64,000 bases of DNA from UBA2330 sp035443185 (GTDB lineage Bacteria > Bacteroidota > Ignavibacteria > Tepidaquicellales > Tepidaquicellaceae): the NCBI GenBank assembly GCA_035443185.1, contig DAORRV010000006.1:1-64000 (forward strand), in the 5' to 3' direction. A program made the position numbers and the translations under genes. A model generated the notes under the pieces. The model did not search any database and had not been told where the DNA came from. It saw nothing but the letters and a program-made list of their open reading frames with translations. This document shows, piece by piece, positions 1 to 9,168 of the stretch. Position 1 is the first letter of the stretch; each line of letters begins with the position of its first letter.

Positions 1-48
1 TTTATATTTTACAAAAAAAGTAAACTTAAGATATGGAGCAGTTTAAAA

Positions 49-1026
49 ATGACAAATAAAACAGATATAATCAGATCAGCAGCATTAAGCGGCGGTGGTG
101 ACAAAGGTGCTTATACAGTAGGTGTATTAAAGAAATTATATGAATCAGGTTATAGATATGATCATATTGCCGGGACTTCAACCGGTGCATTAATTGCGCC
201 TCTGCTGGCAACAGGTCAATTAGGACTTCTTGAACATATTTATACATCGGTTGAATTTAAAGATATTTTAAGTAAGCATGACTGGGCATTAAGAATACTT
301 TCCGAAGGTGCTTATTATGATGTAACTCCACTAAGAAACCTTGTCAGAAAACATATTACAAATGAAGTTTATGATCAACTTATAAGCCCAGGCACTCCTG
401 ATATTTATCTGGCGGCAGTTTGTATGAATAATAAAGCTCTGGTATATTTTACTACATCGAAAAATTTGAAGAGCTCTACGAAGTACGATGTAATAAGAAT
501 AAGAGATAAGTCAGAACTAATAAAAGGTATAATGGCAAGTTCTGTTCAACCAATGATAATGCCGGCTGAACATCATAACGGTCAAGCTTATGCTGACGGT
601 GGAATTAAAGAATTCACTCCCATTGATGTATTAATAGATCAGAGCTCTGACCACATAACAGCAATTGTTACAACTCCCGAAAATAGCAGATATTATCAAG
701 CCGGTAACTTTAAAGATCCTGTTGATGTAGCGAAAAAAACTATTGAAATACTGACAGAGGAAATTGCAATCAACGATTTGAAAGGTGCTGAGACAGTTAA
801 CAAAGGAATTAAATATAGTATCAGCATTAAAGAAAGACTTGAAAGAGCCGGAGTGGCTAACGAAATAATTCTTTCGGCACTTACGTCTGAACATGACCCG
901 TTCTGGGGGAAAAGACTTATAGACTTCAAGATTATCCGACCTTTGGAATGGTTAAGTGATGGATTAACATTCGATAATAAACAAATGAAAAGAATGTTTG
1001 AAATTGGATATGCAACTAAAGTATAA
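49..1026 (+). CDS. Patatin-like phospholipase family protein
   Basis: A 325-residue serine acyl hydrolase of the patatin family, expected to hydrolyse lipid acyl esters. The family signatures are all visible: glycine-rich oxyanion loop GGGDKG at residues 15-20, nucleophile elbow GTSTG at 42-46 (Ser44), and the DGG of the Ser-Asp dyad at 183-185. No signal peptide or membrane segment is evident, so it is probably cytoplasmic or peripheral to the membrane. The ATG start has a GGAG about 11 nt upstream. It stands alone: the next gene is on the other strand. Substrate unknown; family assignment is firm. Confidence 0.85.
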   Translation: MTNKTDIIRSAALSGGGDKGAYTVGVLKKLYESGYRYDHIAGTSTGALIAPLLATGQLGLLEHIYTSVEFKDILSKHDWALRILSEGAYYDVTPLRNLVRKHITNEVYDQLISPGTPDIYLAAVCMNNKALVYFTTSKNLKSSTKYDVIRIRDKSELIKGIMASSVQPMIMPAEHHNGQAYADGGIKEFTPIDVLIDQSSDHITAIVTTPENSRYYQAGNFKDPVDVAKKTIEILTEEIAINDLKGAETVNKGIKYSISIKERLERAGVANEIILSALTSEHDPFWGKRLIDFKIIRPLEWLSDGLTFDNKQMKRMFEIGYATKV

Positions 1027-1048
1027 ATACCAAATAGCAGTTGCATAT
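1008..1048. repeat. 10-bp inverted repeat at the 3' end of the patatin gene
   Basis: ATATGCAACT (1008-1017) and AGTTGCATAT (1039-1048) are exact reverse complements separated by 21 nt and straddle the stop codon. The hairpin could act as a weak terminator or protect the 3' end, but no T-run follows, so this role is uncertain. Confidence 0.35.
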
Positions 1049-1403
1049 ATTTGAGCCTATATTAGCATCTCATTAAGTTTGAGTCATTGTTGGAGTTCCA
1101 ATAAGATTGATGAATTCAGACTGCAGTATAAATTTGAAATTACATAAAACTTTTTTGGTCTCTAAAAACATAGCCATTCACCGTTTGTACTATTGATCTC
1201 AGCTTGTTGGTGGCTTGAAAGTTTGCGTCATTGATTTATTAAACTGTTCAGTACATTATGCAAACTTTAAAGAACGCCTATAAGGGCATTAATCCCCGTA
1301 TTAGTCAAAAGCTTAAATAAGATACAATTTTAATTTAAAGTTTAATCAAACATACTTTTAGAAAACCAACAACGGTTCAATGCTATTGTAAATTTAAGAC
1401 TTT
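1027..1403. other. Intergenic region with palindromes, no gene
   Basis: No convincing ORF. It contains the first copy of a 20-bp repeat (1191-1210), and a second inverted pair, AAAGTTTGC at 1218-1226 with GCAAACTTT at 1260-1268. The density of short repeats suggests a decayed element or a structured intergenic unit, but no family is recognised. Confidence 0.4.
1191..1210 (+). repeat. 20-bp direct repeat, copy 1
   Basis: TATTGATCTCAGCTTGTTGG occurs here and, identically and in the same orientation, at 2313-2332. The two copies bracket the SDR gene at a distance of about 1.1 kb. Confidence 0.8.
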
Positions 1404-2162
1404 CTATTTACACGTATAGCCACCATCAATAACCAATTCACTTCCGGTAACAAATTTTGATTCATCTGACACAAGATAAAGTATTCCAAAAGCTATATCT
1501 ATTGATTCACCAACATGTCCTATCGGATGAAGGCTATCAAGATCTTTTCGGAATCCCGGAACATTTTCACCTAATTTTTCAACCAACGGTGTCCAGATAA
1601 AGCCAGGATGTACAGAATTCACTCTTATATTATCTTTTGCATAAATTAATGCATCATTTTTTGACATTAATCTGACTGCACCTTTTGAAGCATGGTATGT
1701 TGGAATATCTCCGGCACCGATTATTCCATATATTGAAGAAAGATTTACAATGCTTCCGCTTCCGGATTTTTTCATGAGGGGAATTGCATGTTTCGTACAA
1801 AAGAATACTCCTTTTACATTCACATTCATAACTGCATCCCATTCATTTTCTGTTAACTCATGGGTTGGTTTATCGGCTCCTGCTATTCCTGCATTATTTA
1901 CAGTTGCATCAAGTTTACCAAATTTTTTGACTACTTCTGAATAAACTTTTTCAACCTCTTTTTCATCTGCTACATTCAGATGCCAGAAAGAAGCTGATCC
2001 GCCTGACTGTGTAATTTCATCAGCTAACTCCTGACCTTCTTTATCAAGTAAATCTGTTACTGCAACTTTCGCACCTTCTTTTGCAAGCAAAATGCAAGTT
2101 TCCCGTCCTATACCTAATGCACCACCGGTTACGATAACAACTTTGTTTTCAACTCTTTTCAT
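1404..2162 (-). CDS. SDR family NAD(P)-dependent oxidoreductase
   Basis: A 252-residue classical short-chain dehydrogenase/reductase. Cofactor motif TGGALGIG is at residues 12-19, NNAG at 89-92, and the catalytic Ser142/143-Tyr156-Lys160 set lies in LSS...YHASK. Length and order are typical. Asp37 after the second beta strand (VTDLLD) suggests NAD rather than NADP preference. The C-terminal VTGSELVIDGGYTCK is usual for cyclopentanol/3-oxoacyl-type SDRs. Substrate cannot be named. It is monocistronic and flanked on both sides by a 20-bp direct repeat. No Shine-Dalgarno is seen before the ATG, as is common in this lineage. Confidence 0.85.
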   Translation of the reverse strand: MKRVENKVVIVTGGALGIGRETCILLAKEGAKVAVTDLLDKEGQELADEITQSGGSASFWHLNVADEKEVEKVYSEVVKKFGKLDATVNNAGIAGADKPTHELTENEWDAVMNVNVKGVFFCTKHAIPLMKKSGSGSIVNLSSIYGIIGAGDIPTYHASKGAVRLMSKNDALIYAKDNIRVNSVHPGFIWTPLVEKLGENVPGFRKDLDSLHPIGHVGESIDIAFGILYLVSDESKFVTGSELVIDGGYTCK

Positions 2163-2458
2163 GATTTTAATATTTTTTTAGTTAATTAAATTTATGTTTT
2201 ATATTTGTATAAAAATATCCAACAGTTTGGAAATTACCACTATTGCTTTCAGGTCAATTTTGTTTAATTTTAGTTTGCCAATTCCAACAATAAATTTACT
2301 TGCCGGTCGTAATATTGATCTCAGCTTGTTGGATGTCCAATAGAACACTCTGTCATGACAGATCGGATTCTGAGATTGCTACTTTGCTTAATACTTCAAA
2401 AGTCATTTCCGCCAAGTGATTAAAATTTTATATTTGTTATTTAAAATTTATTATTGTT
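2163..2458. other. Intergenic region with 14-bp palindrome
   Basis: No gene seen. It carries the second 20-bp direct repeat (2313-2332) followed by TCTGTCATGACAGA (2349-2362), a perfect palindrome that could be a protein-binding site. The stretch just after the direct repeat (TTGTTGGATGTCCAATAGA) resembles TTGTTGGAGTTCCAATAAGA in the other flank of the SDR gene. Confidence 0.45.
2313..2332 (+). repeat. 20-bp direct repeat, copy 2
   Basis: Identical to 1191-1210; see that entry. It lies upstream of the SDR gene start (2162). Confidence 0.8.
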
Positions 2459-3451
2459 TCAAATCTTATAACTATTCAACACCTTCATATAGTTTGCTCT
2501 TTCAAAAGCTGCCGGCTGGCTCACAGATCTGTAATCCATGCTGCCCTGCATCTGCTCAATGGATTCATATTCTTTATCTTCCATCCATATCTTCAGATCA
2601 TCGAGAATTTCAGTTGCTCTGTGAATACCATTCTTTAATAATTCAGAACAGACCATTGCAACATCACCTCCGACCATCATGACTTTCAAAACATCTGTGT
2701 GAGTGTGAATACCGCTCGTTGCTGCAAGGGAAGCTTTGATATTTCCATGAAGAACAGCTATCCATCTCAGAGGCAATCTTAACTCCCATTGATTACTCAG
2801 CTCAATATTCGGAAATACATCAAGAGTTTCCAGATCGATATCCGGCTGATAAAATCTGTTGAAAAGTACCAATGCATCAGCACCTGCATTATCTATTTTC
2901 TTTGCCATGTTTGCCATTGCAGAGAAATAAGGACTGAGCTTTACGGCCACAGGAATTTTTACTACTGTCTTTATAGCTGTAACAATTTCGACATACATAT
3001 CTTCCACAACTGTACTATCCTTTTCAAAATCTGTCGGAATGTAAAAAATATTTAATTCTATCGCATCCGCACCTGCCTGTTCGATCTGCTTTGCATAATT
3101 TATCCAGCCGCCGTTACTGACTCCGTTCAGACTTCCGATCACAGGAATTTCCAGAGAGTTTTTTAATCTGTTTATATGCTCAAGATATTCAGAAGGTCCA
3201 AGATTGAATTCAGTGATCTCGGGAAAATATGTAAGTGCTTCAGCATAACTTTCAGCATTGGTAGTAAGGTAATGATCAAGTTCACCCGCATCATGTGTAA
3301 GCTGCTCTTCAAATAAAGAGTGGCAGACTATTGCAGACAGTCCGGCATCTTCACAATTCTTTGCACTGTCAAGTGTTTTGGACAGCGGAGATGCTGATGC
3401 GACTAGCGGGTTTTTTAATTTCATGCCCATGTATATTGTTGAAAGATCCAT
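2459..3451 (-). CDS. Dihydroorotate dehydrogenase-like flavoprotein
   Basis: A 330-residue FMN-dependent TIM-barrel protein of the DHODH/PreA superfamily. It opens with a class-typical core (YMGMKLKNPLVASASPLS, about residues 7-24) and keeps the IPVIGSLNG, GADAIELN and IPVAVKLSPY strands. It lacks an own Fe-S or membrane domain. It follows the pyruvate:ferredoxin oxidoreductase gene on the same strand after about 42 bp, an arrangement I recall from Bacteroidota and cyanobacteria, so the pair is probably co-transcribed. A role in pyrimidine synthesis is not implied: the family member next to PFOR is of unknown substrate and may be a ferredoxin-linked reductase. Confidence 0.75.
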   Translation of the reverse strand: MDLSTIYMGMKLKNPLVASASPLSKTLDSAKNCEDAGLSAIVCHSLFEEQLTHDAGELDHYLTTNAESYAEALTYFPEITEFNLGPSEYLEHINRLKNSLEIPVIGSLNGVSNGGWINYAKQIEQAGADAIELNIFYIPTDFEKDSTVVEDMYVEIVTAIKTVVKIPVAVKLSPYFSAMANMAKKIDNAGADALVLFNRFYQPDIDLETLDVFPNIELSNQWELRLPLRWIAVLHGNIKASLAATSGIHTHTDVLKVMMVGGDVAMVCSELLKNGIHRATEILDDLKIWMEDKEYESIEQMQGSMDYRSVSQPAAFERANYMKVLNSYKI

Positions 3452-3458
3452 TTTATAA

Positions 3459-3490
3459 GAATTAAAAATTAAAAATTAAAAATTAAAATT
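3459..3490. repeat. AT-rich 7-bp tandem repeat
   Basis: About four copies of the 7-mer AAAAATT fill the gap between the PFOR and DHODH-like genes. The same kind of AATTAA-rich array flanks the N-gap at 19191-19290. Confidence 0.7.
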
Positions 3491-3493
3491 ATT

Positions 3494-6400
3494 TTAATTA
3501 GTTATTGAATTACTTTCTTTTGATTCAGAATTTGATTTTGTTTCAGGTTCTGAATTTGGTTTTGATTCTGCAAGTCTTTTGTAAATATCAAATCTCTTTT
3601 TTACATCTTCCTGTGCAAGTTTCATTAATTTCTTTGCCTGCAAGGGATCAGACTTTGTAAGCATTTTATATCGTGCCTGTGCATAAGCATATTCTTCAAG
3701 CTTGATAACAGGTTCACCGGAATCCAGTCTGAATGGATTTTTATTTTCATCAATAAGACGCGGATCATATCTGAACAGCGGCCAGTAACCGCTTTTGACA
3801 GCATTCTTCTGATGATCAATAGCTTTTTCCATATTTATTCCATGTGCTATACAATGTGAATATGCAATTATCAGAGAAGGTCCGTCGTAAGATTCTGCTT
3901 CCAGAAATGCTCTTAAAGTGTGAGTATCATTTGCACCCATTGCAACCTTTGCAACATAGACGCTTCCGTAATTTATTGCCATCATTGCAAGATCTTTTTT
4001 CGGAGTCAGCTTGCCGGATGTAGCAAACTTTGCAACTGCTCCAAGCCCTGTAGCTTTTGACATCTGTCCACCGGTGTTTGAGTAAACTTCAGTATCAAGT
4101 ACAAGTATATTTACATTTTTTCCCGATGCAATAACATGGTCCAGTCCGCCAAATCCAATATCATATGCCCAGCCGTCACCGCCGATTATCCAGACAGATC
4201 TTTTTACAAGATAGTCTGCAATTGACAGAAGTTCTTCAGCATCAGGAGTATTCATCACTTTCAATTTATTATTCAATTCTTCAACTCTTTTTCTCTGTTC
4301 ATAAATACCCGGCTCGTCTGATTGATCTGCATTTAAAATTTCGTTAACTAAATTATCACCAATATTTTCTCTAAGTCTTAAAAGTAATTCCCCGGCGTAT
4401 TCATTATGTTTATCAGCAGAGATTCTCATACCCAGACCAAACTCTGCATTATCCTCAAAAAGAGAATTTGACCATGCAGGTCCTCTGCCATCACTATTCT
4501 TAGTCCATGGTGTAGTTGGAAGATTACCTCCATAGATCGATGAACAGCCGGTAGCATTTGCAATCACTGCTCTGTCTCCATAAAGCTGTGAAACGAGTTT
4601 AACGTAAGGTGTCTCACCGCAGCCGGTACATGCGCCGGAGAATTCAAACAGCGGTTGAAAGAGCTGACTGCTTTTTACAAGTCCTGTGTTGACAACAGTT
4701 CTGTCAAATTCCGGAATTGACAGAAAGTGTTCCCAGTTTTTGGATTCCTGTTCTTTTAATGGAAGCTGCGGCTCCATGTTCAGTGCTTTGAGTCGAACCT
4801 GTGTTTTATTTTTCACCGGACAAATTTCAAAACATAATGTACATCCGGTACAGTCTTCGGGAGCTACCTGTATTGTATAAACTTTGTCCACACCAAATTC
4901 TTTTCCTTTTGCAGGCATGTGTTTAAAAGTAGGCGGAGCATCTTTTAAATATTTTTCATCATAACTTTTAATTCTGATACAAGCGTGAGGGCAGATCATT
5001 GCACACTTGCCGCACTGAATACAAATACTTTCATCCCAGACGGGGATCTGATGAGCAATATTTCTTTTTTCCCACTGAGCAGTGCCGGTAGGGAAGGTCC
5101 CGTCAACAGGCATCTCGCTTACTTTTATATCATCACCCATTCCTTCAATAATTTTCCCTAAAACATTTCTTACATAATCAGGTGCTTTTGAGGATACAGT
5201 ATCCTTGATCTGAATTTCTCCCGGCTTTTTATCTGTGATATCAACTTTAAAAAGATTTTCCAGAGTCTTATCTACTGCTTCAAAATTTTTATTAATGATC
5301 TCATCACCTTTGGATAAATAAGTTTTCTTTATAGAATTTTTTATATGCTGAATAGCTTCATCTTTTGGAAGTACTCCTGAGATAGCAAAGAAACATGTTT
5401 GCATGATCGTATTAATTCTCAAACCCATGCCTGTATCACCTGCAACTTTGAAAGCATCAATAATATAAAAATTTAGTTTTTTATCAATGATCTGCTGTCC
5501 AATCTTTGCAGGGAGTTTATCAAAAATTTCATCTTTGTTATAAACTGTATTAAGTAGAAATGTACCGCCTGGTTTTATATCTTTTAGCATATCAAATTTT
5601 TCCATTAATGAAAAAAGATGACAGCCGATAAAGTCAGGTGACTCTATCAGATATGCAGATTTGATCTGCTCTTTACCAAATCTCAGATGTGAGACTGTAG
5701 TCGAACCTGATTTTTTTGAATCATAAACAAAATACCCCTGTGCAAAATTATCAGTCTCTTCTCCGATTATTTTTATGGAATTTTTATTTGCACCGACAGT
5801 TCCGTCTGACCCGAGTCCAAAAAACATTGCACCAAACTGTTTATCACTCTCAGTTTTAAAATTTTTATCAAAGTCCAGACTTGTAAAAGTAACATCGTCA
5901 TTAATACCTACTGTGAAATGATTTTTAGGATCATCTTTTTTCATTTCATCAAAAACTGCTTTTATCATAGCCGGTGTAAATTCTTTTGAAGACAATCCGT
6001 ATCTGCCTCCGGTCACATAAGGCATTTTCTCAAATGGATTATTTTTATTGTTCATTGATTCATTCAAAGCTGCTATCACATCTAAATACAATGGCTCTCC
6101 AATACTGCCCGGCTCTTTAGTTCTGTCGAGAACTGAAATATATTTTACTGTATGCGGAATATTTTTTACAAAATCATTCAGAGCAAAAGGACGATATAGT
6201 CTTACTTTAAGTAGACCGATCTTTTCGTCAGGATTTTTAGAAAGCTCATCTATAGTTTCTTCTACAGTCCCGCAGCCCGATCCCATCATAATAATTATTC
6301 TGTCTGCTTCAGGTGATCCGTAATATTCGAATAGATCATACTGTCTTCCTGTGATCTCAAAAAATTTATCCATGGCATTTTTCATTACAGCGGGAAATTC

Positions 6401-7111
6401 ATTATAATATTTATTTACAGTTTCCCTTCCCTGAAAATATACATCAGGATTTTGAGCAGTGCCTCTGATAAAAGGATTGTTTGGATTGAGTGCTCTGCTT
6501 CTATGCAGTTTGACAAACTTATCATCAATCATTTCTCGGATATCTTCAACGTTAAGCTGTTCAATTTTCATGACTTCATGCGAGGTTCTGAATCCGTCAA
6601 AAAAATGAATGATCGGAATTCCTGATTCGAGAGTTGCTTTTTGTGAGATCAATGCAAAGTCCATTACTTCCTGAACATTATTGGAGCAAAGCATAGCAAA
6701 TCCTGTTTGTCTGACAGCCATCACATCAGAGTGATCTCCAAAAATTGAAAGTGCCTGAGCAGAAAGAGACCGTGCAGTAACATGAAAAACAGTCGGTGTT
6801 AATTCACCTGCGATCTTATACATATTAGGGATCATAAGCAGTAGACCTTGTGAAGCTGTGAAAGTAGTTGTCAGCGATCCGGTCTGAAGTGCTCCATGGA
6901 CTGTTCCTGCAGCACCGCCTTCACTTTGCATTTCGATTACCATTGGGACAGTTCCCCAGATATTTTTTTGTCCGGCGGCTGACCAGGCGTCTGATAATTC
7001 TCCCATTGGCGATGAAGGTGTGATAGGATAAATAGCAATTACTTCATTTACTTTGTGTGCAACATATGCAGCTGCATCGTTTCCGTCAATTGTTACTTTT
7101 TTTCTTTTCAT
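3494..7111 (-). CDS. nifJ: Pyruvate:ferredoxin (flavodoxin) oxidoreductase
   Basis: Single-chain PFOR that oxidatively decarboxylates pyruvate to acetyl-CoA and reduces ferredoxin, using thiamine diphosphate and three 4Fe-4S clusters. The domain order is complete: YPITPSSPM pyrimidine-binding domain near the N terminus, gamma domain (FGLGSDGTVGANKNSIKII), two-cluster ferredoxin domain (Cys715/718/721/725 and 772/775/778/782 numbered from an upstream Met at 7165), a third cluster region (ACTGCGETPYVK) and the TPP domain (GGDGWAYDIGFGGLDHV). The upstream Met at 7165 would add 18 residues not expected in the family; MKRKKVTIDGNDA at 7111 is the better start. It is divergent from korAB and probably co-transcribed with the DHODH-like gene. 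Confidence 0.93.
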   Translation of the reverse strand: MKRKKVTIDGNDAAAYVAHKVNEVIAIYPITPSSPMGELSDAWSAAGQKNIWGTVPMVIEMQSEGGAAGTVHGALQTGSLTTTFTASQGLLLMIPNMYKIAGELTPTVFHVTARSLSAQALSIFGDHSDVMAVRQTGFAMLCSNNVQEVMDFALISQKATLESGIPIIHFFDGFRTSHEVMKIEQLNVEDIREMIDDKFVKLHRSRALNPNNPFIRGTAQNPDVYFQGRETVNKYYNEFPAVMKNAMDKFFEITGRQYDLFEYYGSPEADRIIIMMGSGCGTVEETIDELSKNPDEKIGLLKVRLYRPFALNDFVKNIPHTVKYISVLDRTKEPGSIGEPLYLDVIAALNESMNNKNNPFEKMPYVTGGRYGLSSKEFTPAMIKAVFDEMKKDDPKNHFTVGINDDVTFTSLDFDKNFKTESDKQFGAMFFGLGSDGTVGANKNSIKIIGEETDNFAQGYFVYDSKKSGSTTVSHLRFGKEQIKSAYLIESPDFIGCHLFSLMEKFDMLKDIKPGGTFLLNTVYNKDEIFDKLPAKIGQQIIDKKLNFYIIDAFKVAGDTGMGLRINTIMQTCFFAISGVLPKDEAIQHIKNSIKKTYLSKGDEIINKNFEAVDKTLENLFKVDITDKKPGEIQIKDTVSSKAPDYVRNVLGKIIEGMGDDIKVSEMPVDGTFPTGTAQWEKRNIAHQIPVWDESICIQCGKCAMICPHACIRIKSYDEKYLKDAPPTFKHMPAKGKEFGVDKVYTIQVAPEDCTGCTLCFEICPVKNKTQVRLKALNMEPQLPLKEQESKNWEHFLSIPEFDRTVVNTGLVKSSQLFQPLFEFSGACTGCGETPYVKLVSQLYGDRAVIANATGCSSIYGGNLPTTPWTKNSDGRGPAWSNSLFEDNAEFGLGMRISADKHNEYAGELLLRLRENIGDNLVNEILNADQSDEPGIYEQRKRVEELNNKLKVMNTPDAEELLSIADYLVKRSVWIIGGDGWAYDIGFGGLDHVIASGKNVNILVLDTEVYSNTGGQMSKATGLGAVAKFATSGKLTPKKDLAMMAINYGSVYVAKVAMGANDTHTLRAFLEAESYDGPSLIIAYSHCIAHGINMEKAIDHQKNAVKSGYWPLFRYDPRLIDENKNPFRLDSGEPVIKLEEYAYAQARYKMLTKSDPLQAKKLMKLAQEDVKKRFDIYKRLAESKPNSEPETKSNSESKESNSITN

Positions 7112-7307
7112 TAAGATTTTTAAAAATTTCTGAAGTGAATTCTGTTCATTTGGAAAATTTTTCAAAGTAATATATAATTATGAAATATAGATTAGTATGA
7201 TTAATATCATTAAATCTGAATTGATTAATGCGGTGAATGTAATTCAAAAAAATGTTAATTTTATAAAAAATCAAAACAGATTTACAAATCATTTACGAAT
7301 ATTTAAA

Positions 7308-9164
7308 TTGAAAACAGAAGAAGCGATTTTAGAAAGGGAGAGTGTTGTTGTAAGATTTTCCGGAGATTCGGGAGACGGTATGCAGCTTACAGGGACACAG
7401 TTCACAGATACTACTGCATTTCTAGGAAGAGACATAAGTACATTCCCGGAATTTCCGGCGGAGATAAGAGCACCGGCTGGTACGCTTGCCGGAGTTTCAG
7501 GATTTCAGGTGCATTTCGGAAGTAAGGAAATTTTTACAGCGGGAGATGAATATGATGTGCTCGTTGCAATGAATGCTGCAGCTTTAAAATCTGATCTGGG
7601 TAACCTAAAAAAAGGCGGAATAATAATAACCAATGAGGCAGGTTTTGATGCAAAGAATTTAAGACTTGCTGAATATTCTGACGGAGTAAATCCTCTTGAA
7701 GATGGATCACTTTCAAATTATGAAGTATATACAGTCAATGTAACAAGTCTTACTAAAGAAGCATTGAAAGATACCGGACTCGGCAATAAAGAACTTGAGA
7801 GATCCAAGAATATGTTTGTACTCGGAATGCTTTACTGGATCTTTGACCAGTCGCCTGATTATACTATTAATTTTATAAAAGAAAAATTTTCTAAAAAACC
7901 TGAGATCGCTGAAGCAAATATTACGGCGATCAGGGCAGGTATAAATTTTGGTGAGACAACAGAAATTTTTAATACAAGATTTAAGATCAATCCATCCCAT
8001 TTACCTCCCGGAACATACAGAAGTATTACAGGCAACAGTGCATTAGCAATTGGACTTGTGATTGCCTCCGAAAAATCAGGATTACCATTATTTCTCGGTT
8101 CATATCCAATTACACCTGCATCAGACATTTTACATGAGCTTGCAAAATATAAATATACAGGAGTCAGAACTTTCCAGGCTGAAGATGAGATCTCAGCAAT
8201 TTGTTCAGCGATCGGTGCATCTTACGGCGGCAGCTTAAGTGTAACTACTACATCCGGTCCGGGTATGTCATTGAAGACTGAAGCATTAGGACTTGCGACT
8301 ATTCTTGAATTACCATTACTTGTCATAAATATTCAAAGAGGCGGTCCGTCAACAGGTCTGCCAACTAAGACTGAACAATCAGATCTGCTTCAGGCAATGT
8401 ATGGAAGACACGGTGAATGTCCGCTTCCTATCTTAGCGCCTTGTTCTCCATCGGATTGTTTTAATACAATTTATGAAGCTGTAAAATTAACGGTTGAACA
8501 TATGACACCTGTGATTGTTTTAAGTGACGGGTATATTGCAAACGGATCAGAGCCATGGAAATTTCCAAATTCGGATGAGCTTGAAAATATAAATTCTGTT
8601 TTTATAGACAAGACAAATTCAGAAAACGGAGTTTTCCTTCCTTATAAAAGGGATGAAAATTTTGTAAGGCCGAGAGTAAAGCCCGGTACGAAAGGTCTGG
8701 AGCACAGAATTGGCGGACTTGAAAAAAAGAATGAGACAGGGGATATTTCTTATGATCCGCTGAATCATGAATTGATGGTAAATATCCGTCAGGCAAAGGT
8801 TGACAAGATTGCAGACTTTATTCCTGAGATCGAAATTTGTACAGGTAAAGAAGATGCTGATATACTGGTGCTTGGCTGGGGTTCGACTTATGGTTCGATT
8901 AAGAGTGCAGTTTCAGAATTGGATAAAGAAGGATACAGTGTAGCTCAAGCTCATCTGAGACATTTAAATCCATTCCCAAAAAATCTTGGAACACTTTTAA
9001 TGAATTATAAAAATGTTTTGATACCTGAAATTAATAATGGTCAGTTGATACGAATGATCAGGGATAGATTTCTGATTCCTGCGGTCGGATTTAATAAAAT
9101 TCAGGGACTTCCATTTACAACTACAGAAATTAAAAATAAAATTATTGAAATTTTAAATAAATAA
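7308..9164 (+). CDS. korA: 2-oxoglutarate:ferredoxin oxidoreductase, gamma-alpha fusion subunit
   Basis: Alpha subunit with the gamma domain fused at its N terminus, as in Bacteroidota KorA. The gamma part starts at VVVRFSGDSGDGMQLTGTQ and the alpha part has YPITPASD (residues 303-310 counted from an ATG at 7197). With KorB it converts 2-oxoglutarate and CoA to succinyl-CoA, CO2 and reduced ferredoxin, serving an oxidative or reductive TCA cycle. The longest frame starts at ATG 7197, but its first 37 residues are lysine/asparagine-rich and absent from the family as I know it. The TTG at 7308 sits just before the conserved region and would leave room for divergent promoters, so I prefer it with moderate confidence. 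KorB follows after 4 bp. Confidence 0.88.
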   Translation: MKTEEAILERESVVVRFSGDSGDGMQLTGTQFTDTTAFLGRDISTFPEFPAEIRAPAGTLAGVSGFQVHFGSKEIFTAGDEYDVLVAMNAAALKSDLGNLKKGGIIITNEAGFDAKNLRLAEYSDGVNPLEDGSLSNYEVYTVNVTSLTKEALKDTGLGNKELERSKNMFVLGMLYWIFDQSPDYTINFIKEKFSKKPEIAEANITAIRAGINFGETTEIFNTRFKINPSHLPPGTYRSITGNSALAIGLVIASEKSGLPLFLGSYPITPASDILHELAKYKYTGVRTFQAEDEISAICSAIGASYGGSLSVTTTSGPGMSLKTEALGLATILELPLLVINIQRGGPSTGLPTKTEQSDLLQAMYGRHGECPLPILAPCSPSDCFNTIYEAVKLTVEHMTPVIVLSDGYIANGSEPWKFPNSDELENINSVFIDKTNSENGVFLPYKRDENFVRPRVKPGTKGLEHRIGGLEKKNETGDISYDPLNHELMVNIRQAKVDKIADFIPEIEICTGKEDADILVLGWGSTYGSIKSAVSELDKEGYSVAQAHLRHLNPFPKNLGTLLMNYKNVLIPEINNGQLIRMIRDRFLIPAVGFNKIQGLPFTTTEIKNKIIEILNK

Positions 9165-9168
9165 TAAT

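Noticed and set aside
1191..2332. SDR gene as an insertion sequence
   Set aside because: The flanking repeats are direct, there is no transposase and no terminal inverted repeats, so only a repeat-flanked gene can be claimed.
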